Below, piece after piece: positions 33,921-45,056 of a stretch of DNA of 64,000 nucleotides. The DNA lies in contig CP136069.1 of the NCBI GenBank assembly GCA_032622095.1, positions 14,432,450 to 14,496,449 of the forward strand, in the 5' to 3' direction. A model generated the notes under the pieces. It worked only from the letters and a program-made list of their open reading frames with translations, ran no database searches and was not told the DNA's origin. The DNA comes from Siphonodentalium dalli. Its lineage: Eukaryota > Mollusca > Scaphopoda > Gadilida > Siphonodentaliidae. The position numbers and the translations under genes were made by a program. Numbering within the stretch: the first letter of the stretch is position 1; the number at the start of each line of letters is the position of its first letter.

Positions 33921-35260
33921 TCAGCTGCATTTCTACACTGCTCATTGCATTGATAGTCTTCAATGAGGATAGTCTATAATCCACATGTATATCATCGTTA
34001 ACTATTAAAGTGACATTTCCTTTCGATCCAATCGATATTTCATTAAAATGACGCTTCATATTCATTACACTTCAATCAATAATTTCCGTTTCTACATCGC
34101 TTATTGCATTGATTGCCTTCAGCTAAGGTAATCTATGTCCGACTCAAATATTATATACATGTACATACAGTACCTACTACTGCACTCATGAAAAGCTAAT
34201 CCATTAAAAATTTAAACCTGTACCGGTACATGTGGTAATGTGATTACAGACATCGAGGACCTGTTGGCCTGGTTAATTTCGCTGTGGGATCAAGGTTTTC
34301 TTCCATCCTCAAGCTACTTATGCCATTTAATGGGATACTTTTGTTCTGACGTGCAGGGGTAGATAGGCTTGAGATCCCGCCACAGTTCAATTCACACCAG
34401 GTGTTCAGCTATTATTATCTGATGTTCGAACTCTAGTCATATGTTTGGACTGATCATAACCATGATTTTAATGCTGGATTTGAATAGTTCACTAGATGGA
34501 CAATGTCAAGTACTACGGTAGTAACCCGGCTATTGGTGACTATATACGACTACGAATATATCAATCCAAGTTCTAACATGGTATTTTAGTGTGGTGACAC
34601 AGACATTTCTCCGAGTGGTGTAGCACATGTAGTACCCTGTACGGAACATCCTATAATTATTGTAATATTGAACTTAATGATCAACTTGGTGGTTGCTCCA
34701 TTACGTGTCACGTACGATCATATTACCGAGTTCATTAGTTATGTGTTTATGTTTGTCCTAGAATGTGATCAAGTATGCTGCTTTCGTTCTAAGCTGTGTT
34801 CTGTACACAAAAACGACCGGTATCTAGTGGTATCTACGTATTGGTTAGTTCCGCCTATGTTCATCCTGGTGCCGTGTTTGCCATTTCTAATTTCTAACAG
34901 TTTAAAATATAATATGACTGCCAAAACACCATATTTATGTTACTGGGACCCTATTTGGATATTAGTGGAGATGACGTTAAACTATGGCAAGTTGAAAAAT
35001 GGGACCGTAAGTTGAAAAACTGAATTTCCTTCCCGACAACCTTCCGAAAGTACTCGGCATGGGCATTTAAAAAAAAATACATTCGGTCTATCTTCCTGAA
35101 CATATAAAATACAATTGAGACTAGAAACCTCAACAGTCTTGTAAAAATACAAATCTTTTAAAATGTAAAACTACATACTATCATTGAACTCTTTTTGGAT
35201 AAAACTTAATATGCTATTATAAAACAGGCATTAATAAATTAACGAGCCTGGATACTCCAA
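33921..35260. other. Intergenic, no gene recognised
   Basis: A 115-codon frame at 34668-35015 is hydrophobic in patches, but no domain, splice context or homologue is recognised. It is left uncalled. Confidence 0.4.
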
Positions 35261-37447
35261 GGCCGGATTCGTCATCTCAGGTTTAAACCTCCGAGTTTAA
35301 ACCTGATTTAAACATAGCTTGGCGGTTCAGCCAAACTAGGTCTAAGGGGGCGTTTTTGTCGTTCAGTTTCCAGCTAATAGACAACTCGATTCGGTGATAT
35401 GAGCATGTAGATGCAGTCAAACTACCCTCCTACCAATCGGACCAAAAGGCAAACCGATATAATGGTTATTGGCATGTCATAAATTTATCACGAATGCGTG
35501 CATTGGATTTATTCATTGAGAAATAAGTATCGCTCATGGATCATTAATCCGATTTCTTTTTGGGCTCAAATCAATCTGAAAAGGGCGTGTCTCTTGACAC
35601 GAGTTTCACGCGCTATTTATCACTTTGTTTGTGATATATTTTCTGCATGATGCGTTACCCGCAAAGAAAAACGTTGGTTTATTTACATGTATATCTGTAT
35701 ATATTAAGGGGCATAGAAACTGTGTATATGTATGTCCGTTTGTCCGTTCGTAACTGTTCTAAAACTGATTTAATAATAAAAGAATTAATTTTTATAAAAT
35801 GAAAAAATTGTGTTGTTAAATTGAGTAAGTAGTTGTATCTAACAATATTTAAAATTTATATTAATACTTGTTTGTTTTAAATTTAATTAATTTTGATTTT
35901 AATTAATATGTTCGCATGATCAAAATGTGCGCAAATGTGACGCAGGCTTCTGTCGCAAGCCCTTATGACGCTGAATAAATGCTACATAATCAAGTCAATC
36001 CTGGACCAAGAGGTCAGTCAAGTAAAAGCAATTTGCTTATGAGTGCACACCAGAAGCTTCATATGAACTGTTTGAAGTGGGCAACCATACAAAGGCACAG
36101 CTTTTATATTAAGAAAAGAAATATATTATACGTGTTTCTTTTTTTCAATGTAATAAATTTTACGTCATGTAGAAAGAAAAAAAAGATCCCAGGGTTTGAG
36201 CTGGTGAGATATTATGGAAATTTATGGGCGGAGCCAGAGTAGAGCTTTGTGGCATGATCTGCATCAAAATAAGTTATTTTACTCATATAGCAATATAAGT
36301 TCAGGATCGCAATCTATGCATGTGTAGAGTACATCTGGTCATACACTAGCATCGTTTTGATGTCAAAATTAAAACGTTGAACCATTCAAATGAATTCGTA
36401 GAAAACACAAGTATTTGTGATTGTCACAAAGCAAAAACAAAAACAAAAACAAAAACACAAGATAGTTGTAAAAATCATATTGAAGGAACATTTCCATATC
36501 TGAGCAAAGCTGTGAAGTGATAACACCAGTCGGCAGCCGCCACTTAGACACGCTCTCGTTCGAGATAATTTACAGCTCCACATTTGATTGATTGTTTGAA
36601 AATTCTAAACCGCGATGAATAAAAGACGAATTCGTCATCTCAAGTTAAACCTCGGTAAAGCTGGTTTAGCTGAACCGCCGAACTATATGGTTTAGTTGCC
36701 GGTGTAAGCTTATAAAACGCAAACAAAATATCAAAATTGACAAAAACACGCTTTATACGGTGGATGCACGCATGCATGCAATTTCTGTAAGTACAATACA
36801 TGTATTTTGCATGACCACACCAATAATTGACAACATTAATCACCTGCTCGTGAGAGGTTCATTGCTAACAGGCCAGACAAGTAAGTTGTGATAAGCAAAG
36901 TCAAACTGTGTGTTATCAGGACATTTAAGGCCAGTCCAAAACATGTCTTCTCGTACGGATGCGGAAATTAGTCAAGTCTGTGTGATATCTGGTAGTGTAT
37001 TAATGCACGTACGCCAGAAGCGACACACTGGCATATACAGGCTTTGTGTAGAACATTTTCGACCATGATGCTTGTTTGGCGTGGGGTCTTGAAAGCTTCA
37101 AATCGCTAAGAGACTTAGTTGAATGTATCGGTCGGAATACTCTGGGACAGAAGGTACAGTATAATATGTTTTACTTAAATAGCTCAGTGTTAGCCATCCC
37201 GCTTGGTAGCTTTCGGGGATCATATATAGACCCTGCATAGGGGAAATCCTGATCGACCACTGCTATAAATATCTGACTGGTAATTGATTAAATAATACGC
37301 TGGACCAGGTTTAAACTAAAAATGGCGGATGGGTCACTTAGACATGCGGTCGCGTGTTTAAACCACGGATTTTGCTGATTCACCACGGTGGTTTAAACCT
37401 AGAGGTTTACGTAGAACAGGTTCAAACCTGAGATGACGAATCGGGCC
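35261..37447 (+). mobile_element. Inverted-repeat DNA element with GTTTAAAC-rich ends, 2.19 kb
   Basis: The left end reads GGCCGGATTCGTCATCTCAG. The right end, on the opposite strand, reads GGCCCGATTCGTCATCTCAG, and both continue with a GTTT(A/G)AACCT word. A CAA triplet flanks each end (35258-35260 and 37448-37450), a possible 3-bp target duplication. The subterminal regions are dense in GTTTAAAC. A third, internal copy of the terminal sequence (GAATTCGTCATCTCAAG) starts near 36628 and faces right. The left 400 bp match the reverse complement of 60130-60523 and the right 1.1 kb match 52883-53600 reversed. No transposase frame; superfamily undetermined. Confidence 0.75.
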
Positions 37448-38930
37448 CAATAGTCTCGGACGCTCGAACTAAGATATTTAATCCTAGATCAGTGTGTGCA
37501 CGGGAAAAGAGTGAGCAAATATCTCACAAATTAATGTGACAACCAACGACTACACAACACCAAAGAATCCATGTCGGACATAGTGACTGCATGTCATTCA
37601 ATATAGTGCAAGTTGTTCCAGTAAACTAACAAAAGTGGTACAGAATAATGCTAAATAATGGGCGGGTTGGCTCGGCAACACTCACCAAGAATGTTATAAA
37701 CGTTACCTTGGCATAAACAGTTGGAATGTGTACGTGATTTTAGTTCTGAAACAGATAATTTGTGACAAGGCACGTCATACAATGACAGTCGGACACCAAC
37801 ATATATCGATGGAAGCTGATCTCAGTTGATCATTTAACCATTTTCTCAATTAAAACAATGTGAAACAGGTTAGAATGTCATTTGAACTAAATGAGATCAT
37901 TTTCCGGCCAAATGAGTGATCTCAATATGTTTTGATGCGATTTTAGACCACAATTAGTTAAATTTGGGGAGGGGTGTCAAAACATTGGGAGTAACAAAAT
38001 ATTACAGGTACGGGGTTGGTGGGTACCCAGAAATGACAGATGCAAAAAATAACTGCATAACTTGCTGCAAATTTACGATCCCTTGTCCTCTCGGCCAATC
38101 ACAATGCGTATTTTCAACCAAAATTATTCAACTTGAATATTCAAACAGTGGAATAACTTTCATGAATTCATAAAAATATATAATTATGAATCAATAGCAT
38201 TACTAGAAAATAACCAAAACACTTTGTTATTGGAAATGATTGTTCATTATCATAACAAAGTAATTGTGGCTGGGGTGATTTACATGGGAATAGTCTTCAG
38301 CCACATTTCGAATGCCCTCTTAATAATACTATTGCATAATCACCTTATTCTGTGATTAAGTTATGTGCATGTATAGACCAATATCTGTGTTCACAGTTGA
38401 AGGCTTCACACGATTTACATCAATTGACAACACTGGCTTACATTGTGATACTTTCATGTTTTCTCTTCGACTATTTAACTATCATAACTTGGACATTATT
38501 ATTATTATTTGGACATTAAAAGCACACGTCTTCACAAAAAAACAGTTATGTTCTATTCGATGTAAATTTTCGTCGCGATATTCTCAAATATACACATGTA
38601 TCTTCAAAGACAATTAAGAACGAAAACTGTCATCAGATATTAATGTTTAGGAACATAATATGATTTTCAGTTTTGAATTCGAACCGCAAGGTGCGCGAAT
38701 TCAACATGAAGCAACAACTAATACTGCGCGAATTTAAATACCAATAAGGAATATAGTCCCAGATCCCGGGAAGCTCTCAAATCATTTTTCATAATTAACC
38801 CTTTCAGGACGGGAGCTGCGCTGGTGCAGCGTTATAGACCCTGCGTCAGTGCATTATCTTAAGTTTGAGTATAGGGAGCCCCGCATATATAAGAGTATGT
38901 CTACTATATGTGTTATTGTTTTTTCATATA
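37448..38930. other. Intergenic, no gene recognised
   Basis: AT-rich. Frames at 37964-38173 and 38363-38617 show no domain. Confidence 0.4.
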
Positions 38931-38944
38931 TATATATATATACT

Positions 38945-39545
38945 AGAAGGTGACCCGACTTCGTCCGGGCTTTGACCTTGATTTGACCATTTTGAAGGTC
39001 AAGGTCAGTTGGGGTAACGATTTGACCCGTCCAAAACACTGCCCGGACAAAAGTACCCGACAAAAATACCCGTCGAAATCCATCCGGTTTTACCCGATTT
39101 GACCTCGAATTGATCATTTTGAAGGTCAAGGTCAGGTCGGGGTCACGACTCGACCCGCCCAATACACTCAGTTGACAAAAGTAACCCCACGTATCAAATG
39201 TCGTCGAAATCCCATCAAAATTCGCGATTTGACCTTGAATTGTCCCGATTTCAAAGTCAATGTCACATCGCACGGGCAAATTAATAGGCGTATGAGACTC
39301 CCCATACGAAATTACCCCAACATACCAAGTTTCATCAAAATCCAGTGATATTCGGGCGTTTGACCTGGAAATGACCCGATTTCAAGGTCAAGGTCACGAC
39401 ACACGGGCAAATTAATAGGCCTATATCACTCCCCGGCCGAAAATACCCCACATACCAAATTTCATCGAAATAGGCTCGGCCGTTTTCGAGTCCTTTGGAA
39501 ACAGACAGACACACAGACAGACAGACATACAGATCTTCCAAAATA
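38945..39545 (-). repeat. Interspersed repeat with GACAGACAGAC tail (LINE/SINE 3'-end type)
   Basis: Tandem-like blocks carry GACCCGATTTCAAGGTCAAG, ACATACCAAATTTCATCGAAAT and CGGCCGTTTTCGAGT. They end in ACAGACAGACACACAGACAG near 39500 and AATATATAATAGACTAG. The reading direction of the parent element is not certain. The 141-codon minus-strand frame here is not recognised as a real protein. Confidence 0.65.
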
Positions 39546-39559
39546 TATAATAGACTAGC

Positions 39560-40660
39560 CGATGAGCCCGACGTTGTCCGGGCTATTCACATACCAAATT
39601 TCAAGTCGACAGCTCTACCCGTTTCCGAGATATCGCCTACGCATGCGCGAAGCTGGCGTCGCACGGGACCAGCGACCCGATACATTCACATACCAAATTT
39701 CAAGTCGATAGCTCCACCCGTTTCCGAGATCTGGTCTGCGCAAGCGCGAAGCTGGCGCCGCACGGGCTCGGCGACCCGATAAAACTCGTATCCGGGGCAA
39801 GATACATTCACATACCAAATTTCAAGTCGATAGCTCCACCCATTTCCGAGATCTGGTCTGCGCATGCGCGAAGCTGGCGTCGCACGGGCTCGGCGACCCG
39901 ATAAAATTTGTATACGGGTCAAGATACATTCACATACCAAATTTCAAGTCGATAGCTCCACCCGTTTCCGAGATCTGGTCTGCGCATGTGCGAAGCTGGC
40001 GTCGCACGGGCTCGGCGACCCGATAAAATTCGTATCCGGGGCAAGATACATTCACATAGCAAATTTCAAGTCGATAGCTCCACCCGTTTCCGATATCTCC
40101 TCTGCGCATGCGCTGCACGGGCGCCGCACTGGCTCGCCAATACGACAACGACGACCGCCTGGACAAACTACACACATGTACCAAGTTTCGTCCCGATCCA
40201 AATTTCAAGTCGATAGCTCCACCCGTTTCCGTGATCTCGTATGCGCATGCGCGAAGCTGGCGTCGCACAGGGGCTCGGCGACCCGATACAATTTGTATCC
40301 GGGACAAGATACATTCACATAGCAAATTTCAAGTCGATAGCTCCACCCGTTTCCGAGATCTCGTCTGCGCATGCGCGAAGCTGGCGTCGCACGGGCTCGG
40401 CGACATGATAAAATTCGTATCCGGCGCAAGATACAATCACATAGCAAATTTCAAGTCGATCGCTCCACCAGTTTCCGAGATCCCGTCTGCACATGAGCGA
40501 AGCGGGCGCCGCACGGGCTCGCGAATACGACAACGTCCACCGCCTGGTCAAACTACACACACGTACCAAGTTTCGTCCCGATCGGTCGAGAATCGTAGAT
40601 TTGTATAAATGACAAACAAACATACATACAGACAGACAGACAGACAAACAGAGGTCTTCA
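39560..40660. repeat. GC-rich tandem array, unit about 121 bp, with GCGCATGCGC palindromes
   Basis: About eight units carry AAATTTCAAGTCGATAGCTC, CACCCGTTTCCGAGATCT, TGCGCATGCGCGAAGCTGG and CGCACGGGCTCGGCGACCCG. Landmarks recur near 39587, 39687, 39809, 39930, 40052, 40198, 40316 and 40438. The array ends with GTACCAAGTTTCGTCCCGAT and a (GACA)n tail at 40630-40655. Long frames on both strands (up to 166 codons) are produced by the unit length being near a multiple of three. Confidence 0.88.
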
Positions 40661-40679
40661 AAATATATATGAGATATAT

Positions 40680-41228
40680 AGTCTATTTATAGATTTCCCG
40701 CCAAAACATCGAATAGTATAGGGTAGATATCGCATACACGTATATGCTTATCGCTCGCTCACTATAATATACTTGTTTCATGAATGCACCACCTCAGAAT
40801 TCCCTTAAAACAACTAATACTTCGAATTATTACAACAAATACTGCTTATCACTGAATATTTCTCATTCACCACATCATGCAAGAAACCTCTAAATGCAGA
40901 TGAAAAATCTACCCCCAATACTTCGCAATACAACCTGTAGTCTACATTCCAACAGACACATACCCTCATCATCAATGTTAGCTGTTATATTATGCATTAT
41001 GTTCCCGAAAAATCTTCAAGAGCGGCCGAGCCACTGTCACACAGGGTTAATTAAAATTAAATTATGGTGTTACCAGTATTGATTATACTACAGTCTCATG
41101 AGGGTTAAATAAAATATAGTCCAATGAGAGTCAATTGTATCTGGACCGATCGAACAATAGTTCTGACACTCTAAATCTCTGTATTTCAAATCAATTCACA
41201 TGTAGTTGTTTGGAACCTTGAGGACGTC
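40680..41228. other. Non-coding stretch between array and ORF1
   Basis: Nothing recognised. If the ORF1 at 41229-42074 came from a complete LINE, ORF2 would begin here on the minus strand; I see no endonuclease frame. Confidence 0.5.
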
Positions 41229-42074
41229 TTAAAATAATTTGCGTTGTATGCCCAGATCCTGTTGTGTGGTTAGGCGGATTACTTCACCTTCCAGAAATTT
41301 GACAAGCACAACCTCGTCGTAATTCCAGGAGCTGTCTATCAGTCCCGCTTTTGCACGTTTACGACACCTACTGGCCATAAAGGATCTGAACTTGGTTAAA
41401 TGTTCGTTGACAAACACTCCATTGTACTGTGATTTGTTTTTCAATCCGGTACGTTCCTTATAAAATCTTTTTCGTACCCTGTATGATGTAAATTTCACCA
41501 AGATAGTACGGTCCTTCTTTGGTGCTCTGTCGTCAACCTTTCCAACATCTCCGGATTGATGAGATATCTGTATCTCCTCCTCGGATAGAGGCACCCCCAT
41601 ACCACGAGCTATACCAAGAATAATGTCGTCAGTATCCTCATTACCTTTTTCCTTTATACCGGAAATGCGAAGTGAGTCCCTCATAGTGTACGATCTCAGG
41701 TCATCATTTTCGTTACATAAGCTAGTTATCTCTCGCTGTTGATTTTCGACGATAGCTTCCAGCCGAGAAATTCTACTATCCAGGTCGTCTGCGGCCTCCT
41801 TAACAGCTTTAGTCGCTGCATGTTTCTCAATATCCTCAAACATAGATCTCAAGGTTTCTTTGACCAGAGGATTTTGAAATGCCTCAATCATTCCAGTGAC
41901 AAAGTGACTGCCTGGTGTAGGTTCAGCAAACTGCCTGTTAAGGCTTAAATAGTTTGGGTGGAGTGGGTTGAGTGATCCCTGAGGATATGCTGCTCCAGGT
42001 TGGGAATGTGGCAATCGCATCGTGCTATTGGCGTAAGGGTCCCCAAATATTCCTGCTTGCTGATCAGAAGACAA
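41229..42074 (-). CDS. Orphan L1/Tx1-type ORF1 protein (Transposase_22-like), intact
   Basis: ORF1 proteins of L1-like LINEs are trimeric RNA chaperones that coat element RNA. This 281-codon frame is uninterrupted. Residues 1-60 are Pro/Ser/Gln-rich and probably disordered. Residues about 70-128 form a heptad-type coiled coil (DLDSRISRLEAIVENQQREI). The RRM-like core opens at about 130 with YTMRDSLRISGIKE, the counterpart of the RRxNxxIxGI motif of L1 ORF1. A C-terminal domain follows with TILVKFTSYRVRKRFYKERT and VFVNEHLTKFRSFMASRCRK, both basic. No ORF2 follows, which is unusual because LINE copies normally lose their 5' end. It could be a 3'-truncated or rearranged copy, or a retained single gene. 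Confidence 0.85.
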   Translation of the reverse strand: MSSDQQAGIFGDPYANSTMRLPHSQPGAAYPQGSLNPLHPNYLSLNRQFAEPTPGSHFVTGMIEAFQNPLVKETLRSMFEDIEKHAATKAVKEAADDLDSRISRLEAIVENQQREITSLCNENDDLRSYTMRDSLRISGIKEKGNEDTDDIILGIARGMGVPLSEEEIQISHQSGDVGKVDDRAPKKDRTILVKFTSYRVRKRFYKERTGLKNKSQYNGVFVNEHLTKFRSFMASRCRKRAKAGLIDSSWNYDEVVLVKFLEGEVIRLTTQQDLGIQRKLF

Positions 42075-42589
42075 ATCGCGGGAAATAGCGTGCTATTTCA
42101 CTACATGTCAGGACATATGTATTTTATTATATTCGAATATATGCCAACCGCGACATTAGATTTGGATAAAGTTCAACAATTATTCGTGAAGATTTTGGCT
42201 TCGGACCAGCTGGTTTCCAAATTCTCAGTTACAGCAACACAATATATTTAAGGTTACCCAAACATGCATCTATGTCATACGATATTCCGCAATCAGTGTT
42301 TAGATTTTGAGTATGGCATGATTGATAGATATCAACACACACGCATGTGATGAAATCAATAGCGTCCGCGTAGATTTACTGTTTTATGTTTTGAAATCGC
42401 AAGTTCACGTCGTGCATTCAATACTAACAAGAGCATGCCGTCGGGCGTGGGCATAATACGCCCTTTTTGGAGTAGAGTGGGGCAATGTTTAATTCTTAAG
42501 ACGAAATAATAACAAATATAAAACACAATAACTTCAAGTGTGGTATTTATGACTGACAATCCGAAAACAAATTTAAAACAATTTATTTT
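42075..42589. other. Upstream flank of ORF1, no gene recognised
   Basis: May contain the element's 5' UTR on the minus strand. No promoter motif is identifiable. Confidence 0.4.
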
Positions 42590-43070
42590 CGGCTATTTTC
42601 AAACCAAAAAAAATCCTATAACTCTGGCAAAAATGGTTGGATCGGACTCAAATTCGAACTTAACCTGCAAAATCATGTAGACAGAACACATATTTGAACT
42701 TGGCATAACTCAGTCAAAATCATGCAGACAAAATCCATATTGGAACTTGATCTGTATTTTGGGGTTGTAAACTAATATACCTAATATTTGGTTCAGTTCA
42801 CTCGATTCAATCTAAAGTTATCATCCGGAAACCGTAAATCAGGTAAAATCTAAGTCGAAAAATGGGCATAACTCAGTCAAAATCATGCGGACGAACTTGA
42901 TCTGTATTTTGGTGTGTTAAACTAACATACCAAATTTGGTTCAGTTCACTCCATTGAATCTAAAGTTATCATCCAGAAACCAAAAGCGGACGGACGGACA
43001 GACGTCCAGACAACGGACGGACGTCCAGACAACCCATTTACATAATACGACCTTTTTTTCAAAAGGGCGT
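42590..43070. repeat. Interspersed repeat with two tandem blocks and a GGACGGACAGACG tail
   Basis: GGCATAACTCAGTCAAAATC and TTGATCTGTATTTTGGNGT, then GTTCAGTTCACTC and TAAAGTTATCATCC, occur twice (about 42705-42835 and 42865-42980). A tail rich in CGGACGGACAGACGTCCAGA and CCTTTTTTTCAAAAGGGCG follows. Same tail logic as the other GACAGA-type repeats. Confidence 0.75.
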
Positions 43071-43394
43071 ACAAAAAGGGATTGATCAAAATGTTTCATG
43101 GTATCGTTTTGTTTATTAAGTTATGGGGAATTTCCCAGTCCCGCATAAAGAGAGACACGTGGGATTAGTGTTGGGTTGCATTTGCATATAAAAATACCGC
43201 GATAATTATGAAATTACACCGCAGTATAGACCTTATTACCAATTATTTCCACATGTATCAGGTGGTGTCGGTAAAAAACATTGATATTTTTTTTACCGTT
43301 GCCTATTTTTCGGACCCGATTTGTTTTCCGTTTTAGCAAAAGTTTTTTTTTAACATTTTTGTTTTAATCCACCCCATCCAACTAGAATCCTAGA

Positions 43395-43525
43395 GCCCAT
43401 ATTGTTCCCGTGGGGTAGGTCTACATACCAAATTCGAGTCGGATCGGTCGGGCAGTTTTCGAGTCTGTAACACCCATACACACAGACAAACAGACTGAAG
43501 ATCCAAACTATATAATAGATGATGA
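43395..43525 (+). repeat. Short interspersed-repeat tail (CAAATTCGAGTCGGATCGGT type)
   Basis: CCATATTGTTCCCGTGG, CATACCAAATTCGAGTCGGA and ACACACAGACAAACAGAC, ending in AACTATATAATAG. The design matches the tail at 2590-2690. Confidence 0.75.
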
Positions 43526-44404
43526 TTGTTTATTTGTATAATATTTACAAGATTATGACAATGGTGATAATAAACAAACAAAAATGATATTATACAGGAG
43601 CGACATGGCCCAGATGGGCCGTCTTCCTGTCGCCCCCACGTATACAAACATGAAGTGGTAACTGATGAAGTGAAATGATAATGAAAAGGATAGAATGTAG
43701 TTCATAATAGACAAATAAAGTATCCAAACCACTTATGGGATGCATCTACATGTATATGTGTTACTACATATGTATTGGTTGCATTCATGGGCTTATATTA
43801 AATATGTCACTAATGATGGGGGTATGGCCGGGTCTGTTTCGAATATTACTGGTTAAGAAAATAATGGCTTCCGATTATCAAATGCATTGAGAGATCGTTG
43901 TTGCTGAAGCAAGTATTTGTTTCAGGTTATCGAGGAATTCATATATCGATATGTAGGAAGCAATTTCTCGTTTCGTCCCGCCAAAATGTTAAGGTGAACA
44001 TACCAGACTGCATTACAATGACTACAACGATGATAGATGATGTGGTCTACGTGCTGGAATTCACACCACGTCACGTTGACACCGTTTGAGGATGCTCTTT
44101 TGTTACAGTAGCTTGTTAACATAGTTCGATTATCGGATGCTTAAAGATGTTGTGAGTCGGAATGAATGGTCACGGACACCACTGCCTACGATGCTATTAA
44201 GTGTAGGCTCTTCAGTAGAGACAGTCCGTATACAGTGTGCATGACAGCGGTATTGGACCCAATTGCAAGACGATGACACACGCGGATTGGTTACTCGGGT
44301 CAGAATATGTGCATGGTGCTCAACACAAAGGCAAGGTGAATGTCGCAATAGTGTACACATGTACACACCGTACCATATGAACGCGATCGCCTCCATCTGG
44401 GCAG
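43526..44404. other. Intergenic, no gene recognised
   Basis: Frames on opposite strands at 43898-44122 overlap and neither has a domain. Confidence 0.4.
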
Positions 44405-44635
44405 AATATACAGCGTCGATCCAGCAACATGCCTGTATGGGCGTATATGAGCAAGATCAAGGTCAATGACACAGTCGCACGTAAAATTAGACCGGTCCAT
44501 ATTGTTCCATGGGTCAAAGTAGGCCTACCCTTTGAGTAGGATCGGTACATCAGTATTCGAGTCTATATATAAGACACGTATACATGCCTAGACACATACA
44601 GAATTTCCAAAATATACAGTAGACTAGCACAGTAA
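44405..44635 (+). repeat. Interspersed repeat, single-unit copy of the 2030-2690 family
   Basis: Shares AACATGCCTGTATGGGCGTA, CACAGTCGCACG, GGTCCATATTGTTCCATGGG and TAGGATCGGTACATCAGTAT, then a CAGAATTTCC tail and an AATATACAGTAGACTAG end. Confidence 0.7.
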
Positions 44636-44891
44636 ATATCGCCAGATTGTGAACCGTACATTATGAACGATATGGAGTTTAGCCATTACCCCTGGTTAAA
44701 TGGTTCTGCGAATTTGATATGATGGCGGATCCAGCTGATTTTATATGATGTTTTTCTTAAGTTGTCATTTCCGCGGTATTTTGGTTAATCTGAACTCATC
44801 GAGGGAAAGCCGTTATACTATGCATGACACATCCAAACATTTACCCTTTAGGGAGACCGGTGGAAAATATTTAATAACTTTAAAAAAACTG
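44636..44891. other. Intergenic, nothing recognised
   Basis: No frame or repeat noted. Confidence 0.4.
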
Positions 44892-45056
44892 GGATATATT
44901 ATATAGATAATGAATGGCTTGGAGTTGACTATGCCAAAATAGTGGTCCTCGAGGAGAAATAGTCCACGAGCCACAGGCGAGTGGACTATTCCTCCTCGAG
45001 GACCACTATTTTGGCATAGTCAACGACAAGACATTCATTATTTATTATATTATATC
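44892..45056. repeat. Near-perfect long hairpin (palindromic MITE-like)
   Basis: Left arm 44924-44967 (GTTGACTATGCCAAAATAGT ... AGTCCAC) and right arm 44981-45024 are reverse complements over 44 bases with one mismatch, a G-T pair in RNA. The loop is 13 nt (44968-44980). A weaker stem continues outward to about 44892 and 45056 (AATGAATGGCTTG against CAAGACATTCATT). It could be a small palindromic element or one end of a longer inverted-repeat element. Confidence 0.92.

Noticed and set aside
34668-35015. 115-codon frame with hydrophobic stretches
   Set aside because: No domain, signal peptide pattern or splice context was recognised; length is within chance for AT-rich DNA.
39864-40608. Frames up to 166 codons on both strands with repeated peptide motifs
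   Set aside because: They overlap on opposite strands in the GC-rich 121-bp tandem array, and the peptide repeats mirror the DNA repeats.
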